This document shows positions 45,701-55,059 of a DNA stretch of 64,000 nt, one piece after another. Position 1 is the stretch's first letter. Each line of letters opens with the position of its first letter. The notes beneath the pieces are model-generated. The model was given only the letters and a program-made list of their open reading frames with translations. It did not search any database and was not told where the DNA came from. The DNA lies in NCBI GenBank assembly GCA_031826515.1, contig CP134536.1:3354501-3418500 (forward strand). Reading direction: 5' to 3'. The DNA is from Flavobacteriaceae bacterium HL-DH10 (lineage in GTDB: Bacteria > Bacteroidota > Bacteroidia > Flavobacteriales > Flavobacteriaceae). A program made the position numbers and the translations under genes.

Positions 45701-47112
45701 CAGTAACACTTAAAAATCAAAGTTTTATATTTAATAAAATACAATTAACAGATACTAAGTATAAATCTAAGGGAGAATTAAAAGGGGCATTAAGTCATAT
45801 AAACTTTTCTAATTGGAGTTTAGGATTAGATTTAAATACACCAAGACTATTGGTTTTAGATACTAAAGAAGCAGAAGACGCCTTATATTATGGGACTGGT
45901 TTTATTGGTGGTAGAGCTAGTATTTTTGGACCCACAGATCAATTAGTAATCAGTGTCGCAGGAGAGACAAAAGCAGGTACAGTTTTTAAAATACCTTTAA
46001 ATGATGCAGAATCTTTTGGAGATAATACGTTTATTAACTTTCTTACCAAGGAGCAGAAAGAAGCTAGAGAAAATGGGACTGATTTTGTAATAAATGAAAT
46101 AAGAGGTTTAGAATTAGATTTTGATTTAGACGTAACAGAAGATGCCGAAGTAGAAATTATTATAGACAAAAGTACAGGACATTCTTTAAAAGGTCGTGGT
46201 GTTGGAGGATTGTTAGTAGAAATAAACACGAATGGAAAATTTAATATGTGGGGCGATTTTTCTGTTTTTGAAGGCGTTTATAATTTTGCCTATGGCGGAT
46301 TGGTTCAAAAGGAATTTATAGTACAACCAGGTGGTACAATTGCTTGGGAAGGAGATCCGTTAAAGGCACAAATAGATATGTTAGCTATTTTAAAAGAACA
46401 AACGAATCCATCACCATTATTAGATAACCCAATAAACAGAAGTATTTCTGTAGAATTAAATATAGCTTTAACAGGCGATTTAGAACAGCCTAACCCTGAG
46501 TTTAGTTTTGAGTTTCCTAATGTGAATTCAACCATAAAATCAGAGCTTCAATATCGCCTTGAGTCACCTGATGACAGACAAAACCAAGCACTTTATTTAT
46601 TATCTACGGGGTCTTTTTCAAGAGGATTAAATGAATTAAATTTTTCTGGTACCATTGCAGATAGACTTAATGGTATCATAAATGGGATTTTTACAAATGG
46701 TGATGGGAAATTTAATGTTGGTATTAACTATGAAGCCGGACAAAACAGACCCGATTATCAAACAGATGATAGGGTTGGTGTAACCTTGCAAACCCGAATA
46801 AGTGACCGTGTAATTATAAATGGAAAAGTAGGTGTGCCTGTAAGTGGTGCCAGTGAAACAGTTGTTGCTGGTGATGTTGAAATAGATTTCTTATTAAATG
46901 AAGAAGGAACATTAACTGCAAAAGTTTTTAATAGAGAAAATAGCATAAGAAATTTTGGTGAGGCTATAGGGTATACGCAAGGTGTTGGACTTTCATATAA
47001 TGTAGATTTCGATACTTTTAAAGAATTACTTCAAAGGTTTTTTAAAAAATCTAAAAAAAGAAGTCATTATTCAAGAAAAAAATACAGAAGAAAACGAAAG
47101 TGCCTTACCTGA
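42757..47112 (+). CDS. tamB: Translocation/assembly module TamB-domain protein
   Basis: This protein of about 1,450 residues has an N-terminal membrane anchor (FIILVLVLSIPFVQTSLG), a very long repetitive beta structure (AsmA/TamB-like, many repeats of FDVKGNGFL and VDFSEQVNKYDFEA type), and a C-terminal DUF490/TamB domain (about 1,070-1,430, LEFDLDVTEDAEVEIIID-like and GIPYLNVDYDFADNASV). It bridges inner and outer membranes and helps outer-membrane protein assembly or phospholipid transport. No ATG precedes the hydrophobic anchor; TTG at 42757 is used, but the open frame extends back to 42679 and an ATT/ATC/ATA start there would restore basic residues (KKILKIASKIVG) before the helix. The last 19 residues look frameshifted at a seven-A run (47053-47059). 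Confidence 0.85.
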   Translation: MLLFIILVLVLSIPFVQTSLGNYATKRLNDEFKTNINIDKVSLQFNGDVELKNIYIEDYKQDTLINIAELNTSIINVSNLINGKLTFGDIDIIDLVFNIKTYKDSRETNLDVFVNRFEDDNPRTGKSSFLLSSSDVSIYNGIFRLLDENRETTKLLEFKNLNINATNFLINGSDVSTRINTLAFKDSRGLVMKNLMTNFSYTPSGMTFDNLEIKTPKSVLKGDLSFFYKREDLQFFTDKVIVAANFKDSSVQLDELNTFYNEFGINQKANFSANLSGALNDLRVNSLKLNTSRNTKVYGNINFKNLFNKEENNFYMNGDFNNLTSTYKDLTALLPNVLGEAIPTSFDRLGRFTIKGNSQVTSSKVIADIEIDTDLGFVISNLEIDKINDIDNAKYEGKVIFEKFDFGTFLNAPDVGLASLNFDVKGNGFLTENINTQVKGDVFEIEFNNYNYKRIKVAGNVRNNIFDGNLTTNDTNLKLNFNGLVDFSEQVNKYDFEAQVDYANLNVLNFVKKDSISVLKSIVKMNMNASSYDDAYGKISFRKTSYKNENDTYYFNEFDISSRFSEGLRFIEINSPDIIEGDLKGRFRFKDLKKLFENSLGHIYTNYVPHEVETNQSFDFNFKIYNKIIEVIYPEIQLGKNTFIRGRVESDETKFRLTFKSPEIKLANNFANNIELQVDNSNPLFNTYVEIDSLNTKYYDVSKFNLINVTVNDTLFIRTEFNGGKLNNDSFNLSFYHTINEDNESVIGFKKSDVTIKDNKWYINEDKDRFNKVSFDKALTSFKIDGFKVNHNNEEIKLSGFIKDSTQKDLKLNFKNVDLAKITPDIDSLSLAGNVNGKLNILQQNGSYLPNSTIVINDLEVNNFPLGSFDATITGNKTLTNYNVNANIKNDALKSFTAKGDISIIGKQANIDVDLEFNEFNLYPLNPLLEDVLSNIRGVITGEVNVIGSLKRPEMNGDLILNKSGLGIPYLNVDYDFADNASVTLKNQSFIFNKIQLTDTKYKSKGELKGALSHINFSNWSLGLDLNTPRLLVLDTKEAEDALYYGTGFIGGRASIFGPTDQLVISVAGETKAGTVFKIPLNDAESFGDNTFINFLTKEQKEARENGTDFVINEIRGLELDFDLDVTEDAEVEIIIDKSTGHSLKGRGVGGLLVEINTNGKFNMWGDFSVFEGVYNFAYGGLVQKEFIVQPGGTIAWEGDPLKAQIDMLAILKEQTNPSPLLDNPINRSISVELNIALTGDLEQPNPEFSFEFPNVNSTIKSELQYRLESPDDRQNQALYLLSTGSFSRGLNELNFSGTIADRLNGIINGIFTNGDGKFNVGINYEAGQNRPDYQTDDRVGVTLQTRISDRVIINGKVGVPVSGASETVVAGDVEIDFLLNEEGTLTAKVFNRENSIRNFGEAIGYTQGVGLSYNVDFDTFKELLQRFFKKSKKRSHYSRKKYRRKRKCLT

Positions 47113-47216
47113 ATTTATAACTTTAAAAACAACATCAGAAAAATAATTCATTATTTTGAACCTTAATTTTATATCAATTCTTCAATAATTCATTTTTTTT
47201 ATTAACTAAAACGTTA

Positions 47217-47224
47217 TAGTTTTG
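47217..47224 (+). promoter_or_regulatory. Candidate -7 element for pfkA-gapA
   Basis: TAGTTTTG (TAnnTTTG), 79 bp before the pfkA ATG; no -33 TTG at normal spacing. Confidence 0.35.
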
Positions 47225-47303
47225 CATGTCATATTAAAATATCATAATTGCTATCGTTTTATAGTTTTTGTTTAGTAATTTTACCTCAAAATTTAGAAAC
47301 TTA

Positions 47304-49309
<2,006 letters not shown>

Positions 49310-49323
49310 TATATTATTAATTT

Positions 49324-49372
49324 AAAACTCCACAAAAAGTACATTAAACTGTATGTTTGTGGGGTTTTTTTT
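49324..49372 (+). terminator. Intrinsic terminator after gapA
   Basis: AAAACTCCACAAA (49324-49336) pairs with TTTGTGGGGTTTT (49356-49368, one T-G), followed by more T, with a 19 nt loop. It ends 12 bp before the start of the next gene. Confidence 0.8.
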
Positions 49373-49384
49373 ATTTTCAAGCTT

Positions 49385-50245
49385 ATGATTTTAATTGTTG
49401 ATAGTGGTTCTACAAAATCTGATTGGATCGCCGTAGATAATAATGGAAACCAATTATTAGAAAAAATGCGCACAAAGGGACTTAACCCTGCCATTTTAAC
49501 GGAAAAGAAACTTCATAAAATAATTAAAAGTGACGAGCATTTAAAGAGTAATAGAAAGATTGTTTCTCACGTCTTTTTTTATGGTGCAGGTTGTGGTACA
49601 GAAAAACCTAGAGAGCTATTAAAAGAGGTGTTACAAGAAATATTTGTTAATGCTCATGTAGAAGTTAACGAAGATACTTTGGCTGCTGTGTATTCAACAA
49701 TTAATCATCCAAAGGAAGCTGCTGTTGTTTGTATTTTAGGAACAGGCTCTAATTGTAGCTATTATGATGGCGAAGTGTTACATCAACGTGTAAACTCTTT
49801 AGGCTATACACTTATGGATGACGCTTCTGGTAACTATTACGGTAAGCAACTTATTAGAGATTATTATTTCAATATGATGCCAGAAGATGTGAAAATAGCT
49901 TTTGGAAGTAAGTTTAATATGGAACCTGATTATATAAAGTATAATTTATATAAACAACCCAATCCTAATGCTTATTTAGCAAATTTTGCTGAATTTATGT
50001 TTTTGCATAAGGATTCAGAATATACTATCGAACTTATAAAAAAGGGTATTCGTTTATTTGCAAATACTATGATTTTTCAATACAAAGAAGAATTAAAAAA
50101 TGTTCCTGTACATTTTGCAGGCTCTATAGCTTATTTTGCTCAAGATGAAATTAAACAAGTTGCAGAAGAAATGGGCTTTACTGTCGGTAATTTTGAACGT
50201 AGACCTATTGAAGGTTTAGTAGGGTTTCATACAAAAGACCTATAA
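49385..50245 (+). CDS. BadF/BadG-type ATPase, N-acetylglucosamine kinase-like
   Basis: This 286-residue ASKHA-fold protein has the phosphate-1 motif ILIVDSGSTKSDWIAVDNNG at the N-terminus and the adenosine-side glycine loop CILGTGSNCSYYDG. A third glycine region VHFAGSIAYFAQDEI lies near the C-terminus. Relatives in Bacteroidetes are annotated as N-acetylglucosamine kinases, which start intracellular use of amino sugars. There is no amino-sugar gene nearby. It is separated from gapA by a terminator but starts only 12 bp after it, and is closed by its own terminator. Confidence 0.8.
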   Translation: MILIVDSGSTKSDWIAVDNNGNQLLEKMRTKGLNPAILTEKKLHKIIKSDEHLKSNRKIVSHVFFYGAGCGTEKPRELLKEVLQEIFVNAHVEVNEDTLAAVYSTINHPKEAAVVCILGTGSNCSYYDGEVLHQRVNSLGYTLMDDASGNYYGKQLIRDYYFNMMPEDVKIAFGSKFNMEPDYIKYNLYKQPNPNAYLANFAEFMFLHKDSEYTIELIKKGIRLFANTMIFQYKEELKNVPVHFAGSIAYFAQDEIKQVAEEMGFTVGNFERRPIEGLVGFHTKDL

Positions 50246-50264
50246 TAACTTTAGATTAATAAAA

Positions 50265-50309
50265 AGAAAAAAACCTTTAAGCATGAAATATGTTTAAAGG
50301 TTTTTTTCT
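50265..50309 (+). terminator. Intrinsic terminator after the sugar kinase gene
   Basis: AGAAAAAAACCTTTAAGCAT (50265-50284), loop GAAAT, ATGTTTAAAGGTTTTTTTCT (50290-50309): 20 pairs with one G-T. Confidence 0.87.
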
Positions 50310-50413
50310 TTACTTCCTTCCGTAATCTTGCTATACAACTCAAAAGAGTCTTCAACAGAGTACAAAATGATTAATTTTCGCTTCAATCAAAAAAGTTTGA
50401 ACGAGTTCTTTTG

Positions 50414-50421
50414 TAAATTTG
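50414..50421 (+). promoter_or_regulatory. Bacteroidota -7 element for the ModF-like gene
   Basis: TAAATTTG (TAnnTTTG), 26 bp before the TTG start at 50448. TTTG upstream is at 14 nt, shorter than normal. Its position supports a start close to 50448. Confidence 0.45.
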
Positions 50422-50447
50422 AGTCTAAATAAAAAGTTTAAAAATTT

Positions 50448-51671
50448 TTGGAGACACATATAGCCATTTACATTTCTAATAACGACGATAAGCATAAACT
50501 TCTTGAAAGCATTCAAACAAAAGCTCTAGTAGGCAATTTAACAAATTTGAAAGGCGCACTGTTTTCAGAAATAGCTTTAAATAAATTTATTTTAGAGGAA
50601 ACGCGTCACGGACATTTTGATGTAACCACACAGACTAAAAACAGTTTAAAAAATTCGTCTCAAGGCGAGCGAAAAAAGGCCTTATTAAACCATATTATAG
50701 CGAAAAATCCAGAATACATTATTGTTGACAATGTTTTTGACAGTCTGGATGTAAACGCTCAACAAACCATTCAAAACACTTTAGAACATTTAAGTAAGTC
50801 TACATTAATTATCCAGATTACCAATAGAAAACGCGATCTTTTACCGTTTATAAATACTATCTATCACTGGAAAGAAGGGAAACTGGAATTGCTTAACACA
50901 ATGGATGTTTCTAAGCAAAAAAAGATATTTATAGAAGATTTACCACCACCATACAATCCTATTGATACTAACGTAGAAAACTTAGTAAAGCTTAACAATG
51001 TAACAGTAACTTATGGCGAACGTGTTATAGTCAATGCTATTTGTTGGGAAATTAAACCAGGAGAGTTCTGGCAATTAATTGGTCCTAACGGATCGGGTAA
51101 AAGCACATTGATAACGCTTATAACTGGCGATAACCCCAAAGGGTATTTACAAGACATGGTGTTGTTTGGGATGCAAAAGGGGAGTGGCGAAAGTGTTTGG
51201 GAAATAAAAAGAAACATCGGTTATTTTTCTTCCGAAATGTTACGAGGTTTTATGCGTTCAGATTCTATTGAAAATATGATTATTTCTGGATTTCTGGATT
51301 CTATAGGATTGTATAAATTTCCGTCGGACAGACAAATTTTAATAGCGCATCAATGGTTACGCATTTTAAATATGTATGAAATAAAAGATAAGAGTTTTCA
51401 GTTTTTATCTGACGGGCATAAACGCTTGGTATTAATTGCAAGAGCCATGGTAAAACAACCGCCATTACTTATTTTAGACGAACCTACTAACGGACTAGAT
51501 GATGCTGATGCCGAAATATTCGCAGAATTGGTCAATAAAATAGCCACCGAAAGCACCACAGCCATTTTGTATGTATCCCACAGAAACGAAGAAAAGCTTC
51601 TTAAGCCAGATTTTATTTATGAGTTAGAACCAGAACAAACGGGTTCTGTTGGAAAGTTAATAACTGTTTAA
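50448..51671 (+). CDS. ModF/PhrA-like protein with two ABC ATPase domains
   Basis: This 407-residue protein has two ABC modules. The second (about 180-400) is complete: Walker A GPNGSGKSTLITLI, a signature in FLSDGHKRLVLIARAMVKQP, and Walker B LLILDEPTNGLD. The first (about 1-160) keeps a signature-like SSQGERKKALLNHI and a Walker B-like IIVDNVFDSLD but has no Walker A lysine loop, so it is degenerate. There is no transmembrane part and no permease gene beside it. ModF/PhrA relatives are cytoplasmic ATPases of unclear function. The start is TTG; no in-frame ATG exists near the conserved N-terminus. Confidence 0.8.
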   Translation: METHIAIYISNNDDKHKLLESIQTKALVGNLTNLKGALFSEIALNKFILEETRHGHFDVTTQTKNSLKNSSQGERKKALLNHIIAKNPEYIIVDNVFDSLDVNAQQTIQNTLEHLSKSTLIIQITNRKRDLLPFINTIYHWKEGKLELLNTMDVSKQKKIFIEDLPPPYNPIDTNVENLVKLNNVTVTYGERVIVNAICWEIKPGEFWQLIGPNGSGKSTLITLITGDNPKGYLQDMVLFGMQKGSGESVWEIKRNIGYFSSEMLRGFMRSDSIENMIISGFLDSIGLYKFPSDRQILIAHQWLRILNMYEIKDKSFQFLSDGHKRLVLIARAMVKQPPLLILDEPTNGLDDADAEIFAELVNKIATESTTAILYVSHRNEEKLLKPDFIYELEPEQTGSVGKLITV

Positions 51672-51777
51672 TGTTTTTTTGTAATAAAAAACGTGGTTTA
51701 TTGTAAAGTTTTATCTTTACAGTATAACAGTAACAAAAACTTACTATATCCTGACTTATTTAGGGGATATGAGTAAT

Positions 51778-51826
51778 AAAAGTTACTATATAACAAGTTA
51801 GCCACCATTTGACAATCAACCTAGAT
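51778..51826 (+). other. Left edge of a putative gene cassette
   Basis: The sequence AGTTACTATATAACAAGTTAGCCACCATTTGACAAT (split here by position: TATATAACAAGTTAGCC at about 51791-51807) has the look of the 3' half of an attC-type site (TATA-ACAA-GTTAGCC) directly in front of the cassette gene. It resembles TTATACGAGACATAAATC on the right side (53676-53693) only weakly. Offered as a boundary hypothesis. Confidence 0.35.
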
Positions 51827-53566
51827 ATGGAAATAAATTTTCAAGGAAAATACAAATCAATTACAAGCTTTAATTGGACTGAAATTCCAAATTTTGTAGT
51901 TATAACTGGTCCTAATGGAACAGGTAAATCTCAATTACTAGATTTAATACATAACACGATTATCAATAAAAATAGAACTACTGAAAGAGTTTCAATAATT
52001 GGAAAATCTATAAAACCTAATGAAGTAACCTTTCTTAAAGGCGAATGGCAATTACAAAATACCTCTCACGTAAATCTCTCCAACATTCAGCAACAAATGG
52101 ATGCTCATTATAATAATTTTAAAGGAGGTAATTATCGTCAAATTCAACCTAATCAGATACATATTTTTTCAGCTTGTCAAGAAATTATACGGAAAACAGG
52201 CAAACAATTTAATCAAATATCAAAAGAAGAATTCTATGAAAATTTTCCAGAAATATTAATTGAACAAGAAAGTCAATTAAGTCAAAAAATTGGAGAGGTC
52301 TTTTATAATTACCGCTTATCAGAAATAGAACTATTAGCAAACAAAAAAAAAGAAGAAAATATTAAGCTTGAGATTGGAGAAAAACCTTGGGTTGTTCTTC
52401 GTGAAATAATTAGAGAATCTAAACTCCCTTTTGAAATTAATGACCCTTCAACAAATGGCTTTAGAGATGGCTTTCAATTAAAACTTACCCATCAAATTTT
52501 AAATGAGGAAGTTAATTTTAATGACTTATCTTCAGGAGAAAAAGTACTAATTTCTCTAGTCTTTTATTTGTACAATTCCCAAGAGAAAAAGCTTTTTCCA
52601 AAATTACTATTACTTGATGAGCCTGATGCTCACTTACACCCTTCAATGTCACAGCAGTTTTTAAACGTTGTTAAGAATGTTTTAGTAGATAAGTTTGGAG
52701 TTCAGGTTATTATGACTACTCACTCTCCTTCAACAGTTATGCTTGCTCCAAATGATTCTGTTTTTGAAATGTCCAGAGTTGAACCAAGAATAGCCAAATC
52801 TCCATCTAAAAATCATTCAGTTTCTTTATTAACAGCAGGATTGGTTTATGTTGGAGAAGGAACTAAATATTTTTTAGTCGAAGATAGCGATGATGTTTCG
52901 TTTTATTCTTTTGTTTATAATCAATTAACCTTGGAAAATATAATTAATGCAGATATTCCCTTGGTGTTTATTTCTGCTTCTACTAAAGACAAATCAGGGG
53001 GAAAAGATGCTGTACAAAATTGGGTTACAAAACTTCAAGAGTCTGGAATAGTAAACATTATTCACGGTCTAATTGATGCTGATAGTGGAAACATAACATC
53101 TGATGGTGTATATAAAATAGATAGATATAGTATTGAAAATTACTTGACTGACCCAATAATTGTATATGCAGCTCTTATAGATAAAGAAGTGAATCCTATA
53201 ATTGATGATGTTAACTTTTCTGTTGGAGAAGAATACAAACTTAAATCCTTATCAGCAGAAATTTTGCAAAAAGTTGCAGATTCAATTATTTCAGACATAG
53301 AGCCTGATTTGGTCAATATTTTTACTGATTTTAATCAAAATACAGAGACAGAAAGAATTGAAATTGAGTATTCCAATGGAATTAAATTGAGTTATCCGAA
53401 ATGGTTATTTACAAGGCGCGGTAAAACAATTTTGAATGAGGCTTATAATAGGAAATATACTAGTCGAGTGATAAATTTCACGACATTATTTAAAGCATTA
53501 AGAAAACTAAATTTGTTTCCTAAAGACCTAATTGACAAATTGAATGAAATAAAAAACGGTTGCTAA
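51827..53566 (+). CDS. ABC/AAA ATPase fused to a DUF4435/TOPRIM-like domain (PARIS-like)
   Basis: With ATG at 51827 the protein is 579 residues. The N-terminal ATPase (about 1-330) has Walker A in VVITGPNGTGKSQLLDLI, an ABC signature NDLSSGEKVLISLV, Walker B LLLLDEPDAHLHPSMSQQF and the H-loop MTTHSPSTVM. The C-terminal part (about 345-579) has FLVEDSDDVSFYSFVY, then IIHGLIDADSGNI and YKIDRYSIENYLTDP, which match the acidic core and the DRYSIENYL signature of DUF4435. That domain is a TOPRIM-like nuclease in the AriB protein of PARIS. In PARIS, AriA (ATPase) and AriB (DUF4435) are usually separate and sometimes fused; this gene looks like a fused form. An anti-phage role is inferred. An in-frame TTG at 51809 is less likely. 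The stop codon overlaps the attC-like site. Confidence 0.78.
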   Translation: MEINFQGKYKSITSFNWTEIPNFVVITGPNGTGKSQLLDLIHNTIINKNRTTERVSIIGKSIKPNEVTFLKGEWQLQNTSHVNLSNIQQQMDAHYNNFKGGNYRQIQPNQIHIFSACQEIIRKTGKQFNQISKEEFYENFPEILIEQESQLSQKIGEVFYNYRLSEIELLANKKKEENIKLEIGEKPWVVLREIIRESKLPFEINDPSTNGFRDGFQLKLTHQILNEEVNFNDLSSGEKVLISLVFYLYNSQEKKLFPKLLLLDEPDAHLHPSMSQQFLNVVKNVLVDKFGVQVIMTTHSPSTVMLAPNDSVFEMSRVEPRIAKSPSKNHSVSLLTAGLVYVGEGTKYFLVEDSDDVSFYSFVYNQLTLENIINADIPLVFISASTKDKSGGKDAVQNWVTKLQESGIVNIIHGLIDADSGNITSDGVYKIDRYSIENYLTDPIIVYAALIDKEVNPIIDDVNFSVGEEYKLKSLSAEILQKVADSIISDIEPDLVNIFTDFNQNTETERIEIEYSNGIKLSYPKWLFTRRGKTILNEAYNRKYTSRVINFTTLFKALRKLNLFPKDLIDKLNEIKNGC

Positions 53567-53690
53567 CATTGTATAAAAATAATGCTTAAGTTTAATCCTA
53601 AATCAAAAGGTTAGTGCGTATTTGGTCACTCTGATTTTCCTTCGGAAAATCCTCGGACACAAAACCGCACTATTCTTATACGAGACATAA
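53558..53690. other. attC-like foldback site at the 3' end of the cassette gene
   Basis: GTATAAAAATAATGC (53571-53585) pairs with GCACTATTCTTATAC (53667-53681) at 13 of 15 positions. An inner hairpin uses TAGTGCG (53612-53618) with CGCACTA (53666-53672) and GATTTTCC (53633-53640) with GGAAAATC (53644-53651), loop TTC. The gene's stop lies in GGTTGCTAAC, so the protein ends in Cys with TGC-TAA, a pattern I recall from Bacteroidetes gene cassettes. The long imperfect stem directly behind a single gene fits an integron-type attC or a similar element. The classical core RYYYAAC/GTTRRRY is matched only loosely. Confidence 0.5.
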
Positions 53691-53710
53691 ATCATAAAAT
53701 TGGATAAGAA

Positions 53711-54088
53711 ATGAGTCAATCAGCAAAAAGTGTTTTCATTTATGCTATCTATTTGTCGCTTATTGGATTAATGCTATTATTTGTACCTAATGTGTTACTT
53801 AACTTATTTGGTATCGAACCTACTAGTGAAGTTTGGATTAGATTTGAGGGGATTTTATTAATGGCAACTGCCATCTTCTATTTCATTGGTGCCAAATATG
53901 AGCTTATTTTGATTTTGAAGACAACTGCTTTTATTCGATTTACAGTAATTGTTTTCTTTACTGCATTTGTGATGCTAGAATTAGTATCTTCTAGAATAAT
54001 AATAATCTCTGTAATAGACTTTTTAGGAGGTGCTTGGACCTATTTAATGTTAAAAAAAGAAGGACATTTTGCCCGAAATAAAAAATAA
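53711..54088 (+). CDS. Four-helix membrane protein, unknown
   Basis: This 125-residue protein has four hydrophobic helices (VFIYAIYLSLIGLMLLFVPN, GILLMATAIFYFIGA, AFIRFTVIVFFTAFVML, IISVIDFLGGAWTYLML) with a short basic tail. No named family is recognised, though the layout is like small DoxX/DUF4345-type membrane proteins. It begins 21 bp after the attC-like site and may be a second cassette gene or a resident gene. The downstream spacer contains TTGCTAAT and ATTATAACAAATAG, which loosely resemble the other site ends. Confidence 0.6.
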   Translation: MSQSAKSVFIYAIYLSLIGLMLLFVPNVLLNLFGIEPTSEVWIRFEGILLMATAIFYFIGAKYELILILKTTAFIRFTVIVFFTAFVMLELVSSRIIIISVIDFLGGAWTYLMLKKEGHFARNKK

Positions 54089-54161
54089 ACTATCCTGACA
54101 TTGAAATGAAAAAATAATTGCTAATCCAACATGCGTATTATAACAAATAGAAAAGTATTTT

Positions 54162-55058
54162 TTAAATATCAGTGGCAGGTCTAATATCTACTGCCACATG
54201 CATTTTGTTTTTACCGGTACTGTAAATAACGCCTTTAAGTGGTGGTACATCGTAATAATCGCGTCCGTAAGACACGGTAATATGTTGGTTTTTTGGTATT
54301 TGGTTGTTGGTAGGGTCGAAGTCAACCCATCCAAAGCTTGGTATGTATAATGAAAACCATGCATGAGACGCATCGGTGCCCACTAATTTTTCTTTTCCAG
54401 GAGGCGGTAAGGTTTCAATATAACCACTTACATATCTGGCAGGCAACCCAACCGAACGCACACAGGCAATAGCAATTTGAGCAAAATCTTGACACACACC
54501 TTTTTTATCTTGTATAACATCATGTATGGGTGTGGCAACATTGGTCACTTGGGTATTAAACTCAAATTCGGTATAAATACGTTGCATAAGCTCGTATGCA
54601 GCTTCAAAAATAGAACGTTCTGGTTTAAACGATACTTCGGCATAGGCTCTAATTTCTGGTGTAATTTTAGCCACTAGAATAGATTCTAAAATAAATTGCT
54701 TGATATCTAATAATTCTGGGTCAGCTTTTTTTAAACTTTCTAATGCTTCGTTTAAAGTAAGGCTTTTACCTGTTTCAGAATCGTTTATATTAGGTTCTAA
54801 AGTGTAGTCTCTTTCAATTTTACTAAAAGCAGTTACTTCTAGTTTTTTATGATGTTGTTGTATAGAAAACCGTGTCACAGTATTACCAAAAAAGTCTAAT
54901 TTCTCTGAAAATTCGGTAGGTGTAGGGCTTATTTCTAAACGGTAGTCTAAAACCTTTTGTCCAAGCATATGCTTAGGCTTTAAAGTGGCTATGTTGTGAC
55001 AAAATGTAACGCCACTTTCATAATTATAACTTGTTGTATGTGATATTTGAAAGGTCAT
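54162..55058 (-). CDS. Transglutaminase-like cysteine protein
   Basis: This 298-residue soluble protein has an N-terminal beta domain of the bacterial transglutaminase type (about 1-85, FQISHTTSYNYESGVTFCHN) and a transglutaminase core with triad Cys189 (GVCQDFAQIA), His232 (DASHAWFSLY) and Asp247 (WVDFDPTNNQ). Such proteins cleave or form amide bonds as peptidases or transferases. It is the last gene of a three-gene operon, one base after the ATP-grasp/alpha-E gene. Proteins of this group are predicted to work with ATP-grasp ligases on a peptide or isopeptide product. Confidence 0.88.
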   Translation of the reverse strand: MTFQISHTTSYNYESGVTFCHNIATLKPKHMLGQKVLDYRLEISPTPTEFSEKLDFFGNTVTRFSIQQHHKKLEVTAFSKIERDYTLEPNINDSETGKSLTLNEALESLKKADPELLDIKQFILESILVAKITPEIRAYAEVSFKPERSIFEAAYELMQRIYTEFEFNTQVTNVATPIHDVIQDKKGVCQDFAQIAIACVRSVGLPARYVSGYIETLPPPGKEKLVGTDASHAWFSLYIPSFGWVDFDPTNNQIPKNQHITVSYGRDYYDVPPLKGVIYSTGKNKMHVAVDIRPATDI

Positions 55059-55059
55059 T

